18,640 nucleotides of DNA from an uncultured Eubacteriales bacterium (GTDB taxonomy: Bacteria; Bacillota; Clostridia; Lachnospirales; Bianqueaceae): assembly GCA_900322165.1 (NCBI GenBank), contig ONYR01000049.1, positions 1-18,640 of the forward strand. Reading direction: 5' to 3'. The notes under the pieces are model-generated. The model saw nothing but the letters and a program-made list of their open reading frames with translations, did no database searches and was not told the DNA's origin. Below are positions 1 through 7,780 of the stretch, in pieces. The position numbers and the translations under genes were made by a program. Every line of letters starts with the position of its first letter. The stretch's first letter is position 1.

Positions 1-4
1 AATA

Positions 5-148
5 TCTAGGTAAATGACCGCGGATACAAAAACCATGCATGACACACATTACCTAGAATTATCTGAAATGCCAAAATATCTGGGTAAAGTCACTCCTGCG
101 TTTTTTTGTTTACCTGGAAACATGGAAATTTGCTGTTTTTCTGGGTAA
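5..148. repeat. Cluster of five alternating TCTRGGTAA sites in a gene-free end
   Basis: The first 172 bases hold no convincing gene. They contain five near-identical 9-bp motifs: TCTAGGTAA at 5-13, its exact reverse complement at 49-57, TCTGGGTAA at 79-87, TTACCTGGA (inverted) at 110-118 and TCTGGGTAA at 140-148. Orientation alternates, and the last four start 30, 31 and 30 bp apart, close to three DNA turns. The first two form a perfect spaced inverted repeat. The stretch lies just downstream of the AraC-family stop codon, so it may be the control region of a gene beyond the left edge. A protein-binding array is inference; the repeats themselves are directly visible. Confidence 0.6.
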
Positions 149-172
149 GCCAGTGCGGAACATGGCGCACAG

Positions 173-973
173 TCACGGTTTGTGCTTATTGGGCGATACA
201 TGGAAGACGCGCGTGTATTCCCGGTAGAACGAGGAATAGTGCGTGAATCCGAGCCGCTCGGCCGCCTCCTGGGCCGGCATGCCTTCGCGGATATACTCCT
301 GCGCCAAGAGGCACTGCTGGGTCCTTATGTAGGAGATGATCGGGGTGTGGAACTGCGAGGAAAACACGCGGTAGAGGGCGGAGCGGGACATGTGCAGCCC
401 AAGCGCGAGGTCATCGACCGTGCGGATCTCGCCAAGGTGGGTATCAATGTAATCAAGGATGCGTTTGGAGGTCTCGTTGACAAAGTCAGCCTGGCGGATC
501 AGATCCTCCGAACTGATCAGATAGGAAAGGATGAGATCCATCGAACCGATGCAGGCGTTGACCTGCGCCTCAGGGCGCAGCAGCTCCAGATGACGGTCCA
601 TCCGCAGAAACTCTTCCTCCAGCGGGGTGTCCGCGATCGAATACACGGACTTGGTCTTCGAAAGGAGAGACGAAAGATTGCGATGCAGATTGTCCGGAGA
701 GACACGGATGACGTAGCGCTCGTAGGGAGCGGTGGAGTGAAACACGATATTGTGGTATTCGCCCGGCTTGATCACGAGCAGGGAGCGCGGGTGGATGGAG
801 TAGCGGGTGTGCTGAAGCAGAAGCTCGGCATCGCCGCTGACAAAATAGAGGATCTCGTAGGACGTGTGGAAGTGCTCGGAAAACAGGGGGTCATCCATTT
901 CCGGCTTTTCCGTGAGGCTGTGCTTAAAAATGTAGCTGCGGTAGCGAATGTCAAAACTCATTTTCCATACCAT
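173..973 (-). CDS. AraC-family transcriptional regulator with cupin-like sensor
   Basis: This is a one-component transcription factor that probably senses a sugar or glycoside. The N-terminal part (about residues 28-100) resembles an AraC-type cupin sensor, with an HFHTSYEILYF stretch and a KPGEYH turn. The C-terminal 100 residues form the double helix-turn-helix of the family: one HTH around LALGLHMSRSALYRVF and a second around AAERLGFTHYSSFYREY, ending in the usual FxxxxxxSPxxHK tail. The length of about 265 residues is typical. The start is uncertain: ATG at 973 and ATG at 961 are both possible, and neither has a strong ribosome binding site. The gene is divergent from the symporter-glucuronidase operon, and its promoter overlaps a TGCAAT site. 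This suggests it activates that operon and controls its own expression. The ligand is unknown; a glucuronide is a reasonable guess from context. Confidence 0.93.
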   Translation of the reverse strand: MVWKMSFDIRYRSYIFKHSLTEKPEMDDPLFSEHFHTSYEILYFVSGDAELLLQHTRYSIHPRSLLVIKPGEYHNIVFHSTAPYERYVIRVSPDNLHRNLSSLLSKTKSVYSIADTPLEEEFLRMDRHLELLRPEAQVNACIGSMDLILSYLISSEDLIRQADFVNETSKRILDYIDTHLGEIRTVDDLALGLHMSRSALYRVFSSQFHTPIISYIRTQQCLLAQEYIREGMPAQEAAERLGFTHYSSFYREYTRVFHVSPNKHKP

Positions 974-1011
974 TACGATTGAAAGAAAGTGTGTAATAAG
1001 AGGACGGTTCT

Positions 1012-1040
1012 ATCATATCGTAAAGTGGGACGATTTGCAA
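1012..1040 (-). promoter_or_regulatory. Probable promoter of the AraC-family gene
   Basis: On the minus strand, TTGCAA (1040-1035) is followed after 17 bp by TATGAT (1017-1012), a good sigma-A-like pair. It is suitably placed about 40 bp upstream of the AraC-family start. The -35 hexamer overlaps the distal TGCAAT repeat at 1036-1041, so a regulator bound there could block this promoter. Confidence 0.55.
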
Positions 1041-1063
1041 TGTGCGAAAAGATTTTATGCAAT
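1036..1063 (+). promoter_or_regulatory. Two TGCAAT direct repeats, likely AraC-family half-sites
   Basis: TGCAAT occurs at 1036-1041 and again at 1058-1063 in the same orientation, 22 bp apart, which is two DNA turns. Flanking bases also match partly (ATTTGCAATGTGC against TTATGCAATTTAC). The proximal copy touches the -35 box of the symporter promoter, and the distal copy overlaps the -35 box of the divergent regulator. Tandem half-sites next to a -35 box are the usual layout for AraC-type activators. The binding protein is inferred from position only. Confidence 0.5.
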
Positions 1064-1091
1064 TTACTAACTGCTGGCGGTTTGGTACAAT
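1063..1091 (+). promoter_or_regulatory. Probable promoter of the symporter-glucuronidase operon
   Basis: TTTACT at 1063-1068 and TACAAT at 1086-1091 are 17 bp apart, and the -10 box is extended by an upstream TGG. The weak -35 box adjacent to a TGCAAT repeat fits a promoter needing an activator. A strong AAGGAGG ribosome binding site lies just before the ATG at 1125. Confidence 0.6.
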
Positions 1092-1124
1092 CACATCACC
1101 TATTATTTTTTTAAGGAGGCAGCT

Positions 1125-2756
1125 ATGTCTAAACAGCCTTTGGAAGATCAAGCTACCGGTATCCATCGCGCGAAATTGTGGGAGATTGCGTTCTACGCCC
1201 TGAACAATACTTCCACCAACGCGTACATGATCCTTGTTGCTTCGATCTCGTACTTCCTTGTCGGTATCGTCGGTGTCGGCGCGGTTCTGGCCGGAAGTAT
1301 CGTCACGATCATGCGTGTCTGGGATGGTGTCACCGACCCGTTCATCGGTATGGTCGTTGACAATACCAACACGAAGTTCGGTAAGAACCGTCCGTTCATT
1401 GTCATCGGCAACCTGATCCTGTTCATCATGACCTTCGTGATGTTCCGGGTTACCCCGCTGATCCCGAGCGGCGGCCGATTTATCGCGTTCATTGTCATGT
1501 ACGCGGTATACATCATCGGCTACACCTTCCAGTGTGTCGTCACCAAGTCGGCGCAGACCTGCTTGACGAACGACCCGAAACAGCGTCCCATCTTCACGAT
1601 GTTTGACGCGACCTACAACGTCCTTCTGATGAGCGTTTTCTGGCCGGTCTACCTTTCCGGAACCCTGCTTCCGAACTACACGCTGACCTCGGCCAACGCG
1701 GCAGATCAGATCGCGAAGCTCGTGGCGCAGAACCCCTCGCTTGAGCGCGTCATCACCACGGGTGAGGACGGGGTTCAGGTGCTCTCCGGTTTCTACAATC
1801 CCGCGATGTGGCAGCATGCTCAGCTTGTCATCGGTGCGTTGGCAGCTGTCTTTGCCTGCTGCGCGATCATCGGCCTGTGGCGCAAGGACCGCGAGAAGTA
1901 CTACGGCCTTGGCAAGGTAGAGCGCATCAAGTTTAAGGACTATGCGGACGTTCTGGCTCACAACCGCGGTATTCAGATGCTCGTTCTGGCTGCCTCCTCG
2001 GATAAGCTCGCCATGAGCGCCACCGGCAATGCCGCCGTTACGATGGCTCTGTATGGTGTCATCTTCGGCAGCTACGCGCTTTCCGGTTCGGTTTCTGCCA
2101 TCACCGGTATCCCGGTTGCCATTTTCGGTATCCTCGGCATTGGATTCATTGCCCGCCGTATGGGTCAGAAGCAGTGTCTGCTTGTCGGTACCTGGGGCTC
2201 CATGATCACCGCCGGCATCCTGACGCTTCTGATCTGCCTCGGTCATAATAACCCGATGACCCTGCCGACCTTCAACCTGACAAAGCTCGCGACCTGGGGC
2301 AACCTGTTCAAGGGTTCGAGCTGGAGCTTCATGGGTGTCGCGTTCATCCTGACCTACATTGCCATGAAGGGCTTCTCGCAGCTCTCCGGCAACATCGTTA
2401 TCCCGATGACCGCGGACTGCGCCGACTACGAGGTTTACCGTACCGGCCGCTACGTCCCGGGTCTGATGGGTACGCTTTTCAGCTTTGTGGATAAGCTCAT
2501 CTCTTCGCTGGCTTCCACCTTTGTTGCGCTGGTGTATGCGGCGATCGGCTTTAAGGAGACGCTTCCGACCGAAGCTACGCCTTATTCCAATGCCCTGTTG
2601 ATCGCGACGCTCGTCTGCTTCATCGGTATGCCGATGATCGGATGGATCCTGAACGTTGTCGCGATGAAGTTCTACCCGCTGACCAAAGAAAAGATGGCTG
2701 AGATCCAGGACGAGATCGCCCGGATCAAGGCAGAGTCCAAGGCTCAGAAAGCCTGA
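1125..2756 (+). CDS. GPH-family (MelB-like) sugar/glycoside:cation symporter
   Basis: This is a cytoplasmic-membrane MFS transporter of the glycoside-pentoside-hexuronide family with about 12 hydrophobic segments. The diagnostic stretch RVWDGVTDPFIGM carries Asp67 and Asp71, which correspond to the cation-site Asp55 and Asp59 of E. coli MelB, followed by the FGKNRP loop. At 543 residues it is longer than MelB (about 470). Much of the excess is a hydrophilic insertion at about residues 182-232, between two membrane segments. The start is fixed by AAGGAGG seven bases upstream of the ATG. It is the first gene after the AraC-controlled promoter and precedes a beta-glucuronidase, so a glucuronide or GlcA-containing oligosaccharide is the likely substrate. 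GPH carriers do not phosphorylate their cargo, which fits an intracellular glycosidase downstream. Confidence 0.9.
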   Translation: MSKQPLEDQATGIHRAKLWEIAFYALNNTSTNAYMILVASISYFLVGIVGVGAVLAGSIVTIMRVWDGVTDPFIGMVVDNTNTKFGKNRPFIVIGNLILFIMTFVMFRVTPLIPSGGRFIAFIVMYAVYIIGYTFQCVVTKSAQTCLTNDPKQRPIFTMFDATYNVLLMSVFWPVYLSGTLLPNYTLTSANAADQIAKLVAQNPSLERVITTGEDGVQVLSGFYNPAMWQHAQLVIGALAAVFACCAIIGLWRKDREKYYGLGKVERIKFKDYADVLAHNRGIQMLVLAASSDKLAMSATGNAAVTMALYGVIFGSYALSGSVSAITGIPVAIFGILGIGFIARRMGQKQCLLVGTWGSMITAGILTLLICLGHNNPMTLPTFNLTKLATWGNLFKGSSWSFMGVAFILTYIAMKGFSQLSGNIVIPMTADCADYEVYRTGRYVPGLMGTLFSFVDKLISSLASTFVALVYAAIGFKETLPTEATPYSNALLIATLVCFIGMPMIGWILNVVAMKFYPLTKEKMAEIQDEIARIKAESKAQKA

Positions 2757-2810
2757 TGATCCCGCACGGATCGAGGCTTTATACAGAGTCTCTGATGCAG
2801 TAAGATTCAT

Positions 2811-2842
2811 AAAGGATGCCCGGAATGATCCGGGCATCCTTT
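2811..2842 (+). terminator. Perfect 13-bp hairpin, partial terminator or processing site
   Basis: Arms at 2811-2823 and 2830-2842 are perfectly complementary with a 6-nt loop. The 5' arm starts with AAA and the 3' arm ends with TTT, but no longer U run follows. It sits 54 bp after the symporter stop and 28 bp before the TM2 gene. With so weak a U tail it is more likely a partial terminator or mRNA-stabilising hairpin that lowers downstream expression than a full stop. Confidence 0.6.
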
Positions 2843-2870
2843 GAAAATGTCGATCAAAGGAGGATTCCGG

Positions 2871-3266
2871 GTGGCAGATCAACGAAACACAGCGCCGGTC
2901 ATGGATGATCTGAAGGGGGATGCGCTCGAGGCCAAGCAGCTGATGGAGCTTGACTACGAGAAGCAGGCCGCTCAGGCCGCAGCCGGACAGGAGGAAAACA
3001 CCTACGGTCTTTGGGGACCGATCTGGAAATTCCTTAAGTGGAAGGAAAGCCTGAAGGGAAAGCATCGCTTCAAGAAGAAGGTCTATCTGTGGCTGATGCT
3101 CTTTACCGGCTTTGCCGGCGGTCATCGGTACTATCAGGGCCGGTGGGGTCTTGGACTGATCTACACCGCTTTCTGCTGGACGGGGATCCCTTTGGCACTT
3201 TGTATCACGGACTTTATGGAAGTCATGCCGATCAAGGCAGACGAAGAAGGTTATGTGGTACTGTAA
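2871..3266 (+). CDS. Small TM2-domain membrane protein
   Basis: A 131-residue protein with a hydrophilic, charged N-terminal half (1-70) and a C-terminal TM2-type domain. Two membrane segments (about 71-86 and 93-113) are joined by GGHRYYQGRWGLG, the family's signature turn (usually G-x-H-R-F-Y-L-G). An Asp in ITDF at the end of the second segment also fits the family. The GTG at 2871 is chosen because AAAGGAGGA lies directly upstream. A TTG further up at 2841 lies inside the hairpin and lacks a binding site. TM2 proteins are poorly understood; the domain gives topology, not a reaction. Its place between transporter and glucuronidase suggests co-expression, but its role there is unknown. Confidence 0.8.
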   Translation: MADQRNTAPVMDDLKGDALEAKQLMELDYEKQAAQAAAGQEENTYGLWGPIWKFLKWKESLKGKHRFKKKVYLWLMLFTGFAGGHRYYQGRWGLGLIYTAFCWTGIPLALCITDFMEVMPIKADEEGYVVL

Positions 3267-3322
3267 CGATGAGAATAACAGCTGCGTGCAGCTTTGAAAC
3301 ATAATGAAGGAGGAGAGAGCAC

Positions 3323-5164
3323 ATGTTATATCCGATTCTTACCGAGTCGCGTCTGATGAGTGACCTGAGCGGGATCTGGAGCTTCAGGCTTGACAACGGA
3401 TGCGGGTTTGATGAGAAATGGTTCGAAAAGCCCCTCGAAGACGCCGTGACGATGCCGGTTCCGGCTTCCTACAATGACATCAAGGAAGGCATCAGCTTCC
3501 GTGATCATTACGGCTGGGTCTTCTACCAGCGCACGTTCAGTGTCCCTGTTTATGTCCGGAAAACGCAGCGCGTGATACTGCGCATGGATGCGGTCACGCA
3601 CCACGCGAAGGTTTATCTTAACGGCGTGGAGATCTGCGAGCATCGAGGCGGATTCCTTCCGTTTGAAGTCGAGATCGGCGAGATCATGAAGGATGGCGAC
3701 AACCTCCTGACGATCGCCGTTGACAATGTCATCGACTACACCACGCTCCCGGTCGGCGGAAAATCCAGCATGCTGGGCTCGTCCTCCGTGGCGGGAAAAA
3801 ATTACAAAAACACCAAAAAACAGAACTATCCCAACTTTGACTTTTTCAACTACTGCGGCATCACCCGCCCGGTACGCATCTACACCACCCCGAAGACCTA
3901 CATTGCGGACGTGACGGTGACGGCTGACGTTCCGGATCCGCTCGCGGAGAAGGTAAGCGCGGTGCTCCGCGTTGTGACGGACGTGGCAGGACCGGAGGCA
4001 GAGAGCGTGCCCTGCAAGGTCGAGATCTTTGACAAGACCGGCAAGAAGGTCGGTGAGGGCGAAGGCAAAGCCTGCGACATCGCTCTCGAGGATGTCACGC
4101 TCTGGCAGCCGATGAAATCGTACCTGTACACCGTGAAGATCACCGCCGGTGAGGATGTGTACGAGCTTCCTTACGGCATCCGCACGGTGAAGGTGGACGG
4201 GATCAAGTTCCTGATCAACGGACGCCCGTTCTACTTCAAGGGCTACGGCAAGCACGAGGATACCTTCCCGGCCGGCCGCGGCATGAACGTTCCGATGTAC
4301 GTGAAGGATCTTTCCATCATGAAGTGGCAGGGAGCCAACAGCTTCCGCACGAGTCACTACCCCTACAGCGAAGAGATGATGCGCCTCGCGGACGAGGAAG
4401 GCTTCGTTGTTATCGATGAGACTACGGCCGTCGGCATCAACTTTGACTTCGGCGGCGGTGCGAACTTCAACGGACAGCGGGTCAAGACCTTTGACAAAGA
4501 GCACGGCGTCAAGACCTTCGATCATCACAAAGAGGTCATCCGCGATTTGATCGCGCGCGACAAGAATCATGCCTGCGTCGTGATCTGGAGCATCGCGAAT
4601 GAGCCGGATTCCTACTCCGAAGGCGCGTACGATTACTTCGCACCGCTCTTTGCCCTTGCGCGTGAGCTGGATCCGCAGAAGCGCCCCTGCACCCTGATCA
4701 GTGTGCAGATGGCCGGCGGACCGGATACGGATTATTCCGCCAAGCTTTCGGATGTGATCTGCCTGAACCGTTACTATGGCTGGTACTATGGCGGTCCGGA
4801 TCTGGAAGGCCCGGAGGAAGCGCTTCGCGCGGAGCTGAAGGACTGGGAGCGCCTTGGCAAACCGCTGATGTTTACCGAATACGGTGCGGATACGGTCATG
4901 GGCTTCCACGACACCACGCCGGTGATGTACACGGAAGAATATCAGCTCGACTACTACAAGATGAACAACCGCGTCTTCGATGAGTTCGACTTCGTCGTCG
5001 GCGAGCAGGCCTGGAACTTCGCGGACTTCATGACCTCGCAGGGCATGCTCCGTGTGCAGGGCAACAAGAAGGGCCTGTTCACGAGAGACCGCAAGCCGAA
5101 GCTCGCTGCGCATTACTTCCGCGAGAGATGGACGAACATCCCCGAGTTCGGATACAAAGAGTAA
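3323..5164 (+). CDS. uidA: Beta-glucuronidase, glycoside hydrolase family 2
   Basis: This enzyme hydrolyses beta-D-glucuronides to glucuronate and the free aglycone. Domain order is GH2: sugar-binding jelly roll (about 12-185), immunoglobulin-like domain (about 186-290), and TIM barrel (about 291-605). The acid/base glutamate is E427 in SIANEP and the nucleophile is E519 in FTEYG. The NxK motif that contacts the glucuronate carboxylate is present as N581/K583 within RVQGNKKGLFTRDRKPK. This separates true glucuronidases from galactosidases. The 613-residue length matches the E. coli enzyme (603). The segment around 372-400 (FDFGGGANFNGQ onward) is about as long as the active-site loop 1 of the E. 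coli enzyme, so a small-substrate preference is plausible. There is no signal peptide, so it is cytoplasmic. AGGAGG precedes the start. Confidence 0.95.
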   Translation: MLYPILTESRLMSDLSGIWSFRLDNGCGFDEKWFEKPLEDAVTMPVPASYNDIKEGISFRDHYGWVFYQRTFSVPVYVRKTQRVILRMDAVTHHAKVYLNGVEICEHRGGFLPFEVEIGEIMKDGDNLLTIAVDNVIDYTTLPVGGKSSMLGSSSVAGKNYKNTKKQNYPNFDFFNYCGITRPVRIYTTPKTYIADVTVTADVPDPLAEKVSAVLRVVTDVAGPEAESVPCKVEIFDKTGKKVGEGEGKACDIALEDVTLWQPMKSYLYTVKITAGEDVYELPYGIRTVKVDGIKFLINGRPFYFKGYGKHEDTFPAGRGMNVPMYVKDLSIMKWQGANSFRTSHYPYSEEMMRLADEEGFVVIDETTAVGINFDFGGGANFNGQRVKTFDKEHGVKTFDHHKEVIRDLIARDKNHACVVIWSIANEPDSYSEGAYDYFAPLFALARELDPQKRPCTLISVQMAGGPDTDYSAKLSDVICLNRYYGWYYGGPDLEGPEEALRAELKDWERLGKPLMFTEYGADTVMGFHDTTPVMYTEEYQLDYYKMNNRVFDEFDFVVGEQAWNFADFMTSQGMLRVQGNKKGLFTRDRKPKLAAHYFRERWTNIPEFGYKE

Positions 5165-5195
5165 GCAATAAAGAGTTTATATAAAGGAGATAGTC

Positions 5196-6917
5196 ATGGT
5201 CGATTTAAGCAAACGCCCGTTTTATTTAAACGAGGAACAGATCAAGTGGGTCGAGGACACGATCGCGTCGATGACCTTTGATGAGAAGGTCGGACAGCTC
5301 TTTATCAATCTTACGCTTCGCCGTGATCCCGCGACGATCGATGCCCTGTGCAACAAGTATCACATCGGCGGTGTTCGCTGGCAGGGCGGCAAGCTCGAGG
5401 AAGTCTACGAGCAGAACCGCATGTTCCAGGAAAAGAGCAAGGTTCCGGTCCTCATTGCGGCGAACTGCGAAGCCGGCGGCAACGGTGCGGTCGGTGAGGG
5501 TACGCTGGTCGCGACCGGCGCAGCCTGCGCGGCTTCCACCACAACGCAGACCATGCGCGACATGGCCCGCGTTGGCGCGGAGGAAGCGGCTGCGATCGGC
5601 TGCAACTGGTCCTTCGCTCCGGTCTGCGACGTTGTCAGCAACTGGCGCAACACGATCGTCAATACCCGCGCTTACGGTGATAACCCGGATCAGATCATCG
5701 AACTCAGCAAGATCTACATGGAGGAGATGAAGAAGAAGGGCATTGCCTGCGCAGCCAAGCATTTCCCCGGCGACGGTTTTGAAGAGCGTGACCAGCACCT
5801 CATCATGGGCTGCAACGATCTTTCCGTCGAGGACTGGGATGCCAGCTTCGGCAAGGTCTATCAGGCGCTCATCGAGGCGGATCTTCCGTCGATCATGGTC
5901 GGCCATTTCTGCCAGCCGGCTTACACCCGCTACTTCAACCCCGATATCAAGGATGAGGATCTGAAGCCCGCGACGCTGCAGCCGGAGTTGCTGCAGGGCC
6001 TTCTGAGAGGCAAGCTTGGCTTCAACGGCCTCATCGTTACCGACGCGTCTCACATGGGCGGTCTGATGGCGGCAGCTTCCCGCGCCGACGTGATCCCCGG
6101 CGTGATCGCGGCCGGCTGCGACATGATCCTGTTCTTCAACGACCCGGATGAGGATATCGAATACCTGAAGGCCGGTCTTGCGGACGGACGCATCAGCGAG
6201 GAGCGCTTCTCCGATGCGCTGCACCGCATCCTTGGCATGAAGGCGATGCTCGGACTTGACCATCTGCAGTTCCCGTCCAAGGAAGGGCTGAGCGTTGTCG
6301 GATGCGCTGAGCATCACGAGGCGGCAGCGAAGGCCGCGGACGAGGCGATCACGCTCGTTAAGGATACGCAGCACGTCTTCCCGCTCGATCCGTCCAAGAA
6401 GCGCGTACTGCTTTACTATGTGCAGAGCGCGCCGGAATCGCTCGCAAACGGAACGGATAAGGCGAAAAAGCAGCTCATCGATGAGCTGACGGCGGCCGGC
6501 TTCGAGGTGACCGCTCCGAAGGATTACTATGAATACGAGATCGAACATCAGAGTCCCTTCAATAAATTTAAGCTGATGGAGCATTTCAGCCGCGAGGAGG
6601 CGAAAAAGAACTTTGATCTGGTTTTGGTCGTGATCGCCATGAACGGCTATGCGCAGACCAACAACGTTCGTGTCACCTACTCGGTTGGTCACTCCTACGA
6701 GATCCCGTGGTCGGTCTACGAGATCCCGACCATCGGTGTTTCGCTGAATTACACGAACCACCTGTTCGATGTTCCGATGCTGAAGACCTTTATCAACGCT
6801 TACGCCAAGACGCCGGAGTACCTCCACGCGCTGGTTGAAAAACTGACGGGCAAGAGCGAATTCAAGGGCCGGTACAACGATCTTGTCTGGTGCGGAAGAT
6901 GGGAGACGAAATTATGA
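5196..6917 (+). CDS. GH3 glycosidase, NagZ-like beta-N-acetylhexosaminidase type
   Basis: A 573-residue cytoplasmic glycoside hydrolase of family 3. The N-terminal barrel (about 20-355) contains KHFPGDG at 188-194, followed by D199-Q-H201, which matches the Asp-x-His dyad that serves as acid/base in NagZ-type N-acetylglucosaminidases. The nucleophile is D283 in LIVTDASHMGG. A second alpha/beta domain (about 375-570) resembles that of the longer Gram-positive NagZ proteins. The start follows AAAGGAGA, 31 bp after the glucuronidase stop, so the two are translated from one message. Beta-N-acetylhexosaminidase or phosphorylase activity is the best prediction. Beta-glucosidase is less likely because the dyad is present. 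With the glucuronidase it could split GlcA/GlcNAc oligosaccharides. Its stop overlaps the next start. Confidence 0.85.
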   Translation: MVDLSKRPFYLNEEQIKWVEDTIASMTFDEKVGQLFINLTLRRDPATIDALCNKYHIGGVRWQGGKLEEVYEQNRMFQEKSKVPVLIAANCEAGGNGAVGEGTLVATGAACAASTTTQTMRDMARVGAEEAAAIGCNWSFAPVCDVVSNWRNTIVNTRAYGDNPDQIIELSKIYMEEMKKKGIACAAKHFPGDGFEERDQHLIMGCNDLSVEDWDASFGKVYQALIEADLPSIMVGHFCQPAYTRYFNPDIKDEDLKPATLQPELLQGLLRGKLGFNGLIVTDASHMGGLMAAASRADVIPGVIAAGCDMILFFNDPDEDIEYLKAGLADGRISEERFSDALHRILGMKAMLGLDHLQFPSKEGLSVVGCAEHHEAAAKAADEAITLVKDTQHVFPLDPSKKRVLLYYVQSAPESLANGTDKAKKQLIDELTAAGFEVTAPKDYYEYEIEHQSPFNKFKLMEHFSREEAKKNFDLVLVVIAMNGYAQTNNVRVTYSVGHSYEIPWSVYEIPTIGVSLNYTNHLFDVPMLKTFINAYAKTPEYLHALVEKLTGKSEFKGRYNDLVWCGRWETKL

Positions 6918-7759
6918 AGAATGTAGCTCCTGAGCATTTCGTGAAAAAACATGACTTTCTGATCTGTGTCGATTCCGACGGCTGTGCGGTCGACACGATG
7001 GATATCAAGCATCAGCTCTGCTTTGGCCCGCGCATGGTCGATGAGTGGGGGCTTGATGAGTGGCGCGATCAGATCCAGGCGCGCTGGGAGGAGATCAACC
7101 TCTACAGCATGACCCGCGGCATCAACCGTTTCCTCGGCCTTGTCATGGCGCTCGAGGAGATCAACGAGACCTACTGTAAGATCGAAGGCTTGGATGAGCT
7201 GAAGGCTTGGACTCAGACAACGAAGGAGCTCTCGAACCCTGCGCTTGAGGCGGAAGTCAACCGAACCGGCTCTGCCGTGCTTGCGAAGGCGCTTTCCTGG
7301 TCGAAAGCGGTCAACGCTTCGATCGCGGCGCTGCCCTGGGAAGTCAAAAAGGCGTTCCCGGGCGTGCGTGAAGGGTTCCTTGCGGTCAAGGATTTCGCGG
7401 ATATCGCGATCGTTTCCGCGGCCAACCGCGACGCGGTCGAAGAGGAGTGGGAGCGCTTCGGACTGCTCGAGCTCGTGGATGTGATGATGTGCCAGGACGT
7501 TGGCAGCAAGGCGGCCTGCATCAAGGCGATGCTGGAGAAGGGCTTTGCCCCGGATCATGTCCTGATGTGCGGCGACGCGCCCGGAGACCTTGACGCGGCG
7601 AAAAAGAATGGTGTATTCTTTTATCCGATACTGACCCGTCACGAGGCGGCAAGCTGGGAGGAATTCCCGGAAGCGGCCGGAAAGCTGAAGGACGGGACCT
7701 ACGCTCCTTACGGAGTGAAAAAGGCAGAGGAGTTTGTTTCCAACCTGTCTAACGGATAA
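6914..7759 (+). CDS. HAD-superfamily phosphatase-like hydrolase
   Basis: A 281-residue haloacid-dehalogenase-type protein. Motif I is D20-S-D22-G within CVDSDGCAVDTM, motif II is S168 in IVSAAN, motif III is likely K199, and motif IV is GDAPGDLDAAK with D221 and D225. A helical cap lies between motifs I and II (about 30-150). The ATG at 6914 overlaps the GH3 stop as ATGA and has GGGAG upstream; the in-frame GTG at 6890 would lengthen the overlap and has no better binding site. The tight coupling implies a job in the same sugar pathway, perhaps dephosphorylating a sugar phosphate or acting as a mutase. The substrate cannot be read from the sequence. Confidence 0.85.
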   Translation: MKNVAPEHFVKKHDFLICVDSDGCAVDTMDIKHQLCFGPRMVDEWGLDEWRDQIQARWEEINLYSMTRGINRFLGLVMALEEINETYCKIEGLDELKAWTQTTKELSNPALEAEVNRTGSAVLAKALSWSKAVNASIAALPWEVKKAFPGVREGFLAVKDFADIAIVSAANRDAVEEEWERFGLLELVDVMMCQDVGSKAACIKAMLEKGFAPDHVLMCGDAPGDLDAAKKNGVFFYPILTRHEAASWEEFPEAAGKLKDGTYAPYGVKKAEEFVSNLSNG

Positions 7760-7780
7760 ACGCTGTGCGAGGTACTGTCT

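Noticed and set aside
3271..3296. AGCTGC/GCAGCT inverted repeat before the glucuronidase gene as a terminator
   Set aside because: The loop would be only 2 nt, with no U run, and the downstream gene has no promoter of its own that I can see.
951..3302. A 783-codon open frame on the minus strand
   Set aside because: It lies antisense to the symporter and TM2 genes, has the Arg/His/Asp-rich look of a reverse-frame shadow, shows no domain pattern, and starts without a ribosome binding site.
3326..5113. A 595-codon open frame antisense to the glucuronidase
   Set aside because: The sense strand has all GH2 catalytic motifs. The antisense product is low-complexity Val/Arg/His-rich and has no recognisable fold. 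Similar frames antisense to the GH3 and HAD genes are rejected for the same reason.
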